Below are positions 7,330 through 14,880 of a DNA stretch of 64,000 nt, in pieces. The notes under the pieces were generated by a model, which made no database searches, was not told the origin of the DNA, and worked only from the letters and a program-made list of their open reading frames with translations. Both the position numbers and the translations under genes were made by a program. This stretch comes from an uncultured bacterium. Lineage in GTDB: Bacteria; Bacillota; Clostridia; Oscillospirales; Oscillospiraceae. The stretch is taken from contig CAMCCC010000008.1 of the NCBI GenBank assembly GCA_945873205.1, positions 1 to 64,000 of the forward strand, in the 5' to 3' direction. Every line of letters begins with the position of its first letter. Position 1 is the first letter of the stretch.

Positions 7330-8388
7330 TCAATCCAGGTAGCGCTCGGTGTAACAATCGTCGGGGAGGCTGCCGGCAAGGGCGGTGAGAATGCCCTGCA
7401 TATCGTTTTCCCAGGCGTTCTGGCTGCCGGAACGCCGGTGGCCGGACAGGCGGCGGCTGAGGGAGACCCGGACGGTGGTGCCTTTGTCCTGCCGGCTCTC
7501 CAGCAGCAAGGTACCCTGATGGAGCCGGGCCACGGAGCGGGCCACGGTCAGGCCCAGGCCGGCGCCGGAGAGCAGGCTGCCCACATCAAATTCGTGGCAG
7601 TACCGGTCAAAGACCGTGCCCAGCTGCTCCGGCGGGATGCCGCAGCCGTCATCATCCACGGAGAGAACCAGATTTTCCCGGGTTTCCATCAGGTGCAGGT
7701 GCACCCGGGTGCAGCCCCTGGCGTGGACGGTGCAGTTGGAAATCAGGTTCAGCACCATCAGCTCCACCAGCTGCCTGTCGGCCACGATGGGGTGAATCTC
7801 CCCGTGGCTCAGGCGGAAATGGATGCCGGGGCATAGCATACCCACCGTGTCCAGCAGGCCGGAGAGAAAGGGGACCATATCCATCTCCTCCGGGGTGAAG
7901 GGGGCAGAGCCATCGGTGACGGACAGCACCAGGGAGGCGTTGGTCAGCAGCCGCAGCAGCCTGTAATAGCAGTGGGTGACGGAACGCAGCGTATTCAAAA
8001 GCAGGCCGTCACCCTGCTCCTCAGCCCGGGAACGGAGCAGCTCTGCCGAGGCACTGAGATTCATCAGGGCGCTGCGCAGGGAATAGAGCAGCGCGTCATT
8101 GAGCGGCAGGGGAGCGCTGCCGCAGCGGCGCAGGAAAATCAGCTGGCAGTCGCCGAGCCGGTTCACCCGGACGGTGCAGCGGCAGCCGCTGATGGTCTGG
8201 TCAAGGAGAAAGGAGGAGGCCTGGGTCTCGCACAGGGCAGGGCCCAGCAGCTCCTCCAGGAGCCGGCCCTCACAGTCGTCCCCCAGAAGCTGCCTGGCGG
8301 CGGCGTTGGCGAAAAATACGCGGAAGTGCCGGGCCAGCAGCGCAGGCTCGCCGGACAGGGCAAGGATTTCGGTGGAGATCTGGTTCAT
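7330..8388 (-). CDS. Histidine-kinase-like ATPase lacking the phospho-acceptor histidine
   Basis: This soluble 352-residue protein looks like the transmitter of a sensor kinase: a PAS-like N-terminus, a helical dimerisation region, and a HATPase_c domain. The ATPase has an N-box (NLISNCTVHA), G1 (DDDGCGIPPEQ) and G2 (GAGLGLTVARSVARLHQG). In the dimerisation helix the segment reads LLYSLRSALMNL where kinases have the pattern xSHEhRTPL, so Tyr102 stands at the histidine position. No response regulator gene is adjacent. I chose the ATG at 8388 with AAGGGAG about 11 nt upstream. It may be a pseudokinase or act through another residue. Confidence 0.82.
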   Translation of the reverse strand: MNQISTEILALSGEPALLARHFRVFFANAAARQLLGDDCEGRLLEELLGPALCETQASSFLLDQTISGCRCTVRVNRLGDCQLIFLRRCGSAPLPLNDALLYSLRSALMNLSASAELLRSRAEEQGDGLLLNTLRSVTHCYYRLLRLLTNASLVLSVTDGSAPFTPEEMDMVPFLSGLLDTVGMLCPGIHFRLSHGEIHPIVADRQLVELMVLNLISNCTVHARGCTRVHLHLMETRENLVLSVDDDGCGIPPEQLGTVFDRYCHEFDVGSLLSGAGLGLTVARSVARLHQGTLLLESRQDKGTTVRVSLSRRLSGHRRSGSQNAWENDMQGILTALAGSLPDDCYTERYLD

Positions 8389-8575
8389 GTTGGCGCGCTC
8401 CCTTCTGCCGCAATCGCCGGTTCGCCTCATATTTCCCCGCGGCGGTGGGAAGAAGGCTGCCCTGAGAGGGCCTGTTTTCTCGAATCTTGACAAAATACAC
8501 AATACCGCCGGAGAATAATGGCTGAAAACCTGCGAAAATTCGGCACTTTTTTGGGCAAAATACATAGGAAACGTA
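8389..8575. other. Divergent intergenic region between kinase-like gene and gap
   Basis: The region upstream of the kinase-like gene has no coding signal. A TTGACA occurs at 8486-8491 on the plus strand without a suitably spaced -10 box. No promoter for the minus-strand gene could be assigned with confidence. Confidence 0.4.
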
Positions 8576-8605
8576 TTGATTTTTGCAAATATTATGTGTT
8601 ATTAT
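8576..8605 (+). promoter_or_regulatory. Predicted promoter of gap
   Basis: TTGATT (8576-8581) and TATTAT (8600-8605) are spaced 18 bp in an AT-rich stretch about 90 bp upstream of the gap start. A short hairpin, TTCCTGC with GCGGGAA, lies in the leader at about 8628-8646. Confidence 0.5.
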
Positions 8606-8677
8606 TTAGACACTTAGTAAGGCATTTATTTCCTGCCATAAGCGGGAAGTCTATGTATATATTGTATTTCATTATAA

Positions 8678-9721
<1,044 letters not shown>

Positions 9722-9740
9722 GAAAAACTCAATTACTGAA

Positions 9741-9768
9741 AAAACTCCCCGAGAGATCGGGGAGTTTT
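9741..9768 (+). terminator. Intrinsic terminator of gap
   Basis: The stem AAAACTCCCCG with its complement and a 6-nt loop ends in a run of five T, about 20 bp after the stop codon. Confidence 0.9.
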
Positions 9769-9854
9769 TGCATAAAAAGCTGAAAAGGCTTTCCCTTTGC
9801 CTGCGTCATATGATATAATTGAACAAGGCGATAAAGCAAAGGAGGCATGACACG

Positions 9855-10073
9855 GTGACAAGTCTGGTTCTTGTTATTCTGGCGGGTCTATGCCTGTGGG
9901 GATCGATTTGGTTATTCAGCCTGGTGTTTGGAGCCGGCCGCAAAAAGACTGCGCCAGGGGATGCGGCGGAGCAGAAAAAGCAAATTGTGATCGTGGTTGA
10001 GGACGAGGACGAATCGGAGGTGGACCGGCAGAACCGGGAATATGGAGACTTCTACGGCGACAGTTATTACTGA
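9855..10073 (+). CDS. Small single-pass membrane protein, unknown function
   Basis: This 72-residue protein begins at a GTG that has AAAGGAGG 9 nt upstream; the frame opens earlier, but without a ribosome site. Residues 2-28 form one hydrophobic helix (SLVLVILAGLCLWG and following). A basic stop (GRKKT), a short hydrophobic patch (IVIVV) and a highly acidic, Tyr-rich tail (EDEDESE, YGDFYGDSYY) follow. I recognise no family. It stands alone between gap and the FAD enzyme. It is likely real because of its ribosome site and composition. Confidence 0.6.
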   Translation: MTSLVLVILAGLCLWGSIWLFSLVFGAGRKKTAPGDAAEQKKQIVIVVEDEDESEVDRQNREYGDFYGDSYY

Positions 10074-10123
10074 CAGATTATCTGCCCAATGCTTGGCGCC
10101 GTTCAAGTTTACACTTCCTTAAC

Positions 10124-10152
10124 TTGACATTGCGCAAGGGGCGTGGTACCCT
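10124..10152 (+). promoter_or_regulatory. Predicted promoter of the leader and FAD enzyme
   Basis: TTGACA (10124-10129) and TACCCT (10147-10152) are spaced exactly 17 bp. It is followed directly by a long hairpin with a T-run. Confidence 0.7.
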
Positions 10153-10157
10153 ATATA

Positions 10158-10230
10158 AGGATACATTTGGCTGCTTCGCCGGGTGGCTGTCCCAAAAGGA
10201 TGGTCAAAGGCGGGGCGGCTATATTTTTTG
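10158..10230 (+). ncRNA. Structured 5' leader ending in a terminator-like hairpin
   Basis: The outer stem pairs GCTGCTTCGCC (10170-10180) with GGCGGGGCGGC (10209-10219). Inside, GGCTGTCC pairs with GGATGGTC around a CAAAA loop. The hairpin ends in ATATTTTTT, 56 bp before the FAD enzyme start. With a strong promoter just upstream, the transcript could stop here. This suggests an attenuator or a small RNA. I do not recognise a known riboswitch class. Confidence 0.5.
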
Positions 10231-10285
10231 TTTAAAAAGAAAAGGAAATATATGACCCCGGAATCAGGAAAGGATGTACAGAAAA

Positions 10286-11659
10286 ATGGCAGATTATGAC
10301 GTAATCATCGTGGGCGCAGGCCCCGGCGGGATCTTCACCGCTTATGAGCTGGCCAAGGCGGACAAGGGCCTGAAGGTGGCGGTGTTCGAGCTGGGCAAGC
10401 CCCTGGACAAGCGCAAGTGCCCCATTGACGGCAAGAAGGTGAAGGCCTGCGTCAAGTGCCCCACCTGCGCCATTATGAGCGGCTTCGGCGGCGCCGGCGC
10501 CTTCTCCGACGGCAAGTACAACATCACCAACCAGTTCGGCGGCACCCTGTATGAATACATCGGCAAGCAGGAGGCCATCGACCTGATGCGCTATGTGGAT
10601 CAGATCAACCTGGACCACGGCGGAGAGGGCACCAAGCTCTACTCCACCGCCAACACCCAGATCAAGCGTACCTGCCTGGAAAACGGCCTGCATCTGCTGG
10701 ACGCCCAGGTGCGCCATCTGGGCACCGACATCAACTATGTGGTGCTGGAGAACCTATACAATGAGCTGAAGGAGAAGGTGGATTTCCACTTCAACGCCGC
10801 TGTCACCGCCGTGAAAAAGACGGAGGAGGGCTACCAGGTGCAGGTGGGCGAAGAGAGCTACAGCTGCAGGCGCTGCGTCATTTCCGTGGGCCGCAGCGGC
10901 AGCAAGTGGATGGAGAGCGTCTGCGAGGCGCTGGACATCCCCACCAAGTCCAACCGGGTGGACATCGGCGTGCGGGTGGAGCTGCCGGCGGAGGTCTTTG
11001 CCCATCTGACCGACGAACTGTACGAGAGCAAGATCGTCTACCGCACGGAGAAGTTTGAGGACCTGGTGCGCACCTTCTGCATGAACCCCCACGGCGTGGT
11101 GGTGAACGAGAACACCAACGGCATCGTCACCGTCAACGGCCATAGCTATGAGGACAAGAGCAAGCACACCGAGAACACCAACTTCGCGCTGCTGGTTTCC
11201 AAGCACCTGTCCGAGCCCTTCAAGGACTCCAACGGCTACGGCGAGAGCATTGCACGCCTGTCCAACATGCTGGGCGGCGGCGTGATGGTGCAGCGCTTCG
11301 GCGATCTGGTCCGGGGCCGGCGCAGCACCGAGCGGCGCATTGAGGAGAGCTTCGTGACCCCCACCCTGGCCGCCACGCCCGGCGATCTGAGCCTGGTGAT
11401 GCCCAAGCGGATCCTGGACGGCATCATCGAGATGATCTATGCCCTGGACAAGATCGCCCCCGGCACCGCCAACGACGACACCCTGCTTTACGGCGTGGAG
11501 GTGAAGTTCTACAACATGGAGGTGGAAATTGACCGGAACCTGGAGACCAAGAGCCCCGGCCTGTTCGTCATCGGCGACTGCTCCGGTGTGACCCACTCCC
11601 TGTCCCACGCCTCCGCCAGCGGCGTGCACGTTGCCCGGCACATTCTGGGCCAGGACTGA
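10286..11659 (+). CDS. FAD-dependent oxidoreductase (COG2509 type)
   Basis: This is a 457-residue flavoprotein of the family annotated as FAD-dependent dehydrogenases. The N-terminal dinucleotide fold is DVIIVGAGPGGIFTAYELA. A Cys-rich segment follows at about residues 46-66 (KCPIDGKKVKACVKCPTC), and a C-terminal FAD-contact motif reads GLFVIGDCSGVTHSLSHASASG. I prefer the ATG at 10286 because GGAAAGG is well spaced. An ATG 12 nt earlier is too close to that site. The substrate is unknown. It stands alone behind the structured leader. Confidence 0.85.
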   Translation: MADYDVIIVGAGPGGIFTAYELAKADKGLKVAVFELGKPLDKRKCPIDGKKVKACVKCPTCAIMSGFGGAGAFSDGKYNITNQFGGTLYEYIGKQEAIDLMRYVDQINLDHGGEGTKLYSTANTQIKRTCLENGLHLLDAQVRHLGTDINYVVLENLYNELKEKVDFHFNAAVTAVKKTEEGYQVQVGEESYSCRRCVISVGRSGSKWMESVCEALDIPTKSNRVDIGVRVELPAEVFAHLTDELYESKIVYRTEKFEDLVRTFCMNPHGVVVNENTNGIVTVNGHSYEDKSKHTENTNFALLVSKHLSEPFKDSNGYGESIARLSNMLGGGVMVQRFGDLVRGRRSTERRIEESFVTPTLAATPGDLSLVMPKRILDGIIEMIYALDKIAPGTANDDTLLYGVEVKFYNMEVEIDRNLETKSPGLFVIGDCSGVTHSLSHASASGVHVARHILGQD

Positions 11660-11671
11660 GCGCCCTTTCCC

Positions 11672-11700
11672 TTGATTTCTGCGGCGGCAGGGTGTAAGAT
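11672..11700 (+). promoter_or_regulatory. Predicted promoter of the flippase gene
   Basis: TTGATT (11672-11677) and TAAGAT (11695-11700) are spaced 17 bp, 32 bp upstream of the start codon. Confidence 0.5.
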
Positions 11701-11732
11701 AGCAGTTAACCTTTCCCGTCAGGAGGACTGTA

Positions 11733-13376
11733 ATGGCAAAGACGAAGGGACAGAACTATATGCACGGCGCGGCCATTCTCACGGTGGGCGTCGTGATTAT
11801 GAAAATCCTGGGCTTCATTTATAAAATTCCGCTGGGGAACATTCTGGGGGACGAGGGCTTCTCCATGTTCACCAGCGCCTACAACATCTACTATGTGTTC
11901 TTCACCCTGGCTACCGCCGGTCTGCCGGTGGCCCTGTCCCGCCTGGTGGCGGAGGCAGACGCCAACGGCCGGGTCAGGCAGGAGGAAAAGACCTTCCGGG
12001 TGGCGCTGGTGACCTTCTTCGTCATCGGCGTTGCCTTTGCCCTGATTCTCTGGTGCTTCCCCAACTGGCTGGCGGACAATTATCTGGAAAACCCGGACGC
12101 GGCCCCCAGCATCAAGGCCATGGCCCCCTCCATCCTGCTGGTGTGCCTGGTTTCCGCCTACCGGGGCTACTGCCAGGGCAACGGCAATATGCTGCCCACC
12201 ACGGTGGACGAGGTGCTGGAGGTGCTGTTCAAGGTGATCTCCGGCCTGATCCTGGCCTCGGTGATCATAAACATGGGCCTGGGCAAGCCCGCCGCCTCCG
12301 CCGGCGCCATCTTCGGCGTTTCCATCGGGTCGGTGGTGTCGCTGCTGTACATGGTGGTATATAAGCGGAAAAATTACAATATTCTGGCCGCGCCCTATAC
12401 CGGCGGCCGGGCCTACAACGATATTCCCGATGACGACGACGATGTGGACTCCGCCCTGACCATTGTCCGCCGCATCCTCACCATCGGTATTCCCATCGCC
12501 TTTGGCGCCTGCATCATGGCGCTGCTGAACTCCGTGGATTCCAAGCTGTGCATGAACCGGCTGCAAAGCGCGGCGGGCTTCAGCTACTATGAGGCAAAGG
12601 TGCTCTACGGCGTGTACGGCAAGGCCATGACCCTGTTCAACCTGCCGGCCGCCTTCATCACGCCCCTGACCATCTCCATTGTGCCGGCCATCTCCGGCGC
12701 TTACGCCCGGGGCAACCGGGGCGAGGCCATGAAAACCGCCGAGGACTCCCTGCGGATTTCCGCCGCCATCGCCCTGCCCATGGGGGTGGGCCTGGCGGTG
12801 ATGAGCAAGCCCATCATGAACCTGCTCTACCCCAACAGCAACGCCGCAGGCCCCGGCCTGCTGAGCGTCATGGGCATTGCCTCCTTCTTCGTGTGCCTGG
12901 TGCTGATGGAGAACGCGGTGCTCCAGGCCTCCGGCAAGGAGAAGCTGACCATGATCACCCTCATCAGCGGCGGCGTGATCAAGATCGTTGTCAACTGGTT
13001 TTTGGTGGCCCAGCGGGGCATCAATATCTACGGCGCGCCCATCGGCACCCTGGTGAGCTATTTTGTTATGGCGGCCATGGACTTCGTCTTTATGTGCGTT
13101 ACCCTGCGGGAGACGCCCCGGATGCTGCGGGTCTTTGCCGGCCCTGTGGGGGCAAGCCTGCTGATGGGGGCCTCCGCCTGGGCGGTCTACGGCCTGGCGG
13201 GCCGCTTCCTGGGCACGGGGAGCTATTTCGGTATGGCTGCCTGCGCGGCCCTGGCCATCCTGGCGGCGGTGATCGTGTATGTGGTGAGCGTGATCGCCAT
13301 GCGGGTGATCACCAAGGAGGACATGAGTCTGATCCCCGGCGGCGAAAAAGTGGCAAAAATCCTGCATATGCGCTAA
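11733..13376 (+). CDS. Polysaccharide/lipid flippase of the MOP superfamily (SpoVB/MurJ-like)
   Basis: This is a 547-residue polytopic membrane protein with about 14 hydrophobic segments. The start (GAAILTVGVVIMKILGFIYK, then IPLGNILGDEGFSMF) matches the SpoVB/YabM group, which flips lipid-linked envelope precursors during sporulation or cell-wall growth. The ribosome site AGGAGGACTGTA precedes the ATG. HU and RqcP genes follow, as in the yabM-yabO neighbourhood of Bacillus. Orthology to SpoVB itself rather than a paralogue is not certain. Confidence 0.88.
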   Translation: MAKTKGQNYMHGAAILTVGVVIMKILGFIYKIPLGNILGDEGFSMFTSAYNIYYVFFTLATAGLPVALSRLVAEADANGRVRQEEKTFRVALVTFFVIGVAFALILWCFPNWLADNYLENPDAAPSIKAMAPSILLVCLVSAYRGYCQGNGNMLPTTVDEVLEVLFKVISGLILASVIINMGLGKPAASAGAIFGVSIGSVVSLLYMVVYKRKNYNILAAPYTGGRAYNDIPDDDDDVDSALTIVRRILTIGIPIAFGACIMALLNSVDSKLCMNRLQSAAGFSYYEAKVLYGVYGKAMTLFNLPAAFITPLTISIVPAISGAYARGNRGEAMKTAEDSLRISAAIALPMGVGLAVMSKPIMNLLYPNSNAAGPGLLSVMGIASFFVCLVLMENAVLQASGKEKLTMITLISGGVIKIVVNWFLVAQRGINIYGAPIGTLVSYFVMAAMDFVFMCVTLRETPRMLRVFAGPVGASLLMGASAWAVYGLAGRFLGTGSYFGMAACAALAILAAVIVYVVSVIAMRVITKEDMSLIPGGEKVAKILHMR

Positions 13377-13403
13377 GAAATTTGAAATTTGCGCAAATAA
13401 TAC

Positions 13404-13432
13404 TTGATTAACAGCCGGAAATATGGTAGATT
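13404..13432 (+). promoter_or_regulatory. Predicted promoter of the HU gene
   Basis: TTGATT (13404-13409) and TAGATT (13427-13432) are spaced 17 bp. The leader of about 105 nt has inverted segments (CACAG/CTGTG, ATGAGT/ACTCAT, GCGG/CCGC), suggesting a folded 5' UTR. Confidence 0.6.
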
Positions 13433-13544
13433 CACAGTGCTGCCTTTTCGGAGGCTGTGATTTAATGAGTATTCTTCCCGGTTTTCGGGCAGACTCATCA
13501 TAACGCGGTACTTGCCGCATAAAACATTCAGGAGGTTTTACATT

Positions 13545-13820
13545 ATGAATAAGGCAGATTTGGTCGCCGCTGTGGCGGAGAAGGCCGGCATTTCCAAGAA
13601 GGACAGCGAGAAGGCCGTCAACGCCGCTTTCGACGCCATCACCGCTGCTCTGGTAGCTGGCGATAAGGTTCAGCTGGTTGGCTTCGGCGCCTTTGAAACC
13701 AAGGAGCGCAGCGCCCGTGTTGGCCGCAACCCCAAGACCAAGGAAGAGATCCAGATCCCCGCAAGCCGCGTCCCCGCTTTCAAGGCCGGCAAGGCTCTCA
13801 AGGACGCAATTGCAAAGTAA
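13545..13820 (+). CDS. hup: HU family DNA-binding protein
   Basis: This is a 91-residue nucleoid protein that bends and compacts DNA. It has the full HU pattern: N-terminal helices ([17 protein letters not shown]), the arm motif [21 protein letters not shown], and the C-terminal helix [13 protein letters not shown]. The ATG at 13545 has AGGAGGTTTTACATT directly before it. Codon use is of the highly expressed type. A terminator separates it from rqcP. Confidence 0.97.
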   Translation: MNKADLVAAVAEKAGISKKDSEKAVNAAFDAITAALVAGDKVQLVGFGAFETKERSARVGRNPKTKEEIQIPASRVPAFKAGKALKDAIAK

Positions 13821-13840
13821 TTTGTACGATAATGCGAAAC

Positions 13841-13870
13841 AAACGGCCGTCAGATGACGGCCGTTTTCTT
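13841..13870 (+). terminator. Intrinsic terminator after the HU gene
   Basis: An 11-bp stem (AAACGGCCGTC with its complement) with a 4-nt loop is followed by TTTTCTT. The rqcP gene downstream would be reached by read-through or a separate promoter. Confidence 0.88.
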
Positions 13871-13891
13871 ATATTCTTAGAGGAGGTTATT

Positions 13892-14134
13892 ATGAGGCTT
13901 GACAAGTATCTGAAAGTGTCCCGGCTGATCAAGCGGCGCAGCGTGGCCAACGACGCCTGCGACGGGGAGCGGGTCAGCGTCAACGGCCGGCAGGTGAAGG
14001 CCAGCTATCAGGTGAAGGTGGGGGATGTGATCGAGATCGCCTTCGGCCAGCGAACGCTGAAGGTGGAGGTCACCCAGGTCAGCGAGACCGTCTCCAAAGC
14101 CGACGCCCCGGCCATGTATAAGGAGCTGGAATAG
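13892..14134 (+). CDS. rqcP: S4-domain RNA-binding protein (RqcP/YabO)
   Basis: This is an 80-residue S4-domain protein. In Bacillus the homologue RqcP (YabO) assists RqcH in adding alanine tails to peptides stalled on 50S subunits. The sequence MRLDKYLKVSRLIKRRSVANDACD, then VNGRQVKASYQVKVGD, fits that family rather than a longer tRNA synthetase domain. AGAGGAGG lies 6 nt before the ATG at 13892. Its location next to HU and the SpoVB-like gene agrees with the YabO assignment. Confidence 0.9.
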   Translation: MRLDKYLKVSRLIKRRSVANDACDGERVSVNGRQVKASYQVKVGDVIEIAFGQRTLKVEVTQVSETVSKADAPAMYKELE

Positions 14135-14490
14135 AGGGGCTCGGGAAAAAGTGCCGTAGGGCGTGCATGGCACGCGATAAGGTACCATGTTAACAGGCGG
14201 GCGGCCAATGGATGCCCCTACGGGCGAGCCTGCTTCCCCTGGCTCCCTCTGATGAGGGAGCTGTCAGCGAAGCTGACTGAGGGAGATCCCCATGACAGTC
14301 AGATCAAAAAGGCTTACATATTCTCTCCCTCCGTCAAAAATCAGAGATTTTTGCCACCTCCCTCGTCAGAGGGAGGCTTTTTATAGGCTCCCCTTGGGAA
14401 GGGGAGCCTATGCCGCTTTATCCGCCCAGTGTGCACCTCAAAGGGGAAGGCTTGAGAAAGGGTTCTCCTTCACCGCAGTATAGCCCGGCA
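14135..14490. repeat. Mixed dispersed repeats upstream of feoA
   Basis: This non-coding stretch has three parts. At 14155-14212 is a relative of the repeat at 4982. At 14240-14390 is a diverged family B unit, with TGGCTCCCTCTGATGAGGGAGC, then CAGCGAAGCTGACTGAGGGA, and facing CCCTCCGTCAAAAATCAGAG. At about 14393-14485 is a degraded family A end with GGGGAAGGCTTGAGAAAG and CTCCTTCACCGCAG. Short reading frames crossing it are repeat-encoded and not convincing. Confidence 0.65.
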
Positions 14491-14517
14491 CCTGTGACAT
14501 CCGGGGGGAAAGGGGCA

Positions 14518-14523
14518 TATAAT
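14518..14523 (+). promoter_or_regulatory. Candidate -10 box of feoA
   Basis: TATAAT lies 25 bp before the feoA start. No good -35 box is present at 17 bp (the best is TGACAT), so an activator may be needed, or the true promoter may lie in the repeat upstream. I could not identify a clear Fur or DtxR box. Confidence 0.35.
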
Positions 14524-14547
14524 GCAGCGTAAAGCAGGTGTATCATA

Positions 14548-14781
14548 ATGGAAAAGGGAACCGGCCTCAACACGCTATGTCCCGGTGAAATCGCCGTTGT
14601 CAAGAGTCTGAACAGCAGCGGGGCCCTGCGCCGCCGGCTGCTGGACATGGGGATCGTGGAGGGCACAAGGGTGGAGTGCCTGGGGATGAGCCCCGGCGGC
14701 GACCCGAAGGCCTTCCTTGTCCGCGGCGCGGTGCTGGCCATCCGGGGCCAGGACTGCCGGGACATCATGATATATCCATAA
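14548..14781 (+). CDS. feoA: Ferrous iron transport protein A
   Basis: This is a small SH3-like cytoplasmic protein of 77 residues that assists FeoB. Family hallmarks are the opening LCPGEIAVVKSLNSSG, the RRRLLDMGIVEGTRVECLGMSPGGDP segment, and VRGAVLAIRGQDCRDI. The ribosome site is weak (AGCAGGTGTATCATA). feoB follows after a 99-bp gap that holds two hairpins. Confidence 0.93.
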   Translation: MEKGTGLNTLCPGEIAVVKSLNSSGALRRRLLDMGIVEGTRVECLGMSPGGDPKAFLVRGAVLAIRGQDCRDIMIYP

Positions 14782-14795
14782 ATCGTAAGCCCACA

Positions 14796-14860
14796 GGGCG
14801 GCCAGCACATTGGCCGCCTTGTGACATAAGCCCTGACGCCATCAACCGTGTCAGGGCTTA
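14796..14860. promoter_or_regulatory. Two hairpins between feoA and feoB
   Basis: Hairpin one pairs GGGCGGCCA (14796-14804) with TGGCCGCCT (14811-14819). Hairpin two has a perfect 11-bp stem, TAAGCCCTGAC (14827-14837) with GTCAGGGCTTA (14850-14860), ending about 10 nt before the feoB ribosome site. Neither is followed by a T-run, so they are unlikely to be simple terminators. They may control feoB translation or mRNA processing. Confidence 0.55.
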
Positions 14861-14880
14861 CCGGCCTGAAAGGAGGAGCC

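Noticed and set aside
11706-13520. A 604-codon open frame on the minus strand opposite the flippase gene
   Set aside because: Product is His/Gln/Gly-rich and antisense to a clear membrane protein gene; similar long antisense frames occur opposite most genes here because of GC bias.
14292-14483. Short open frames inside the dispersed repeats upstream of feoA
   Set aside because: Entirely composed of repeat families A and B, which are also open in other copies by chance.
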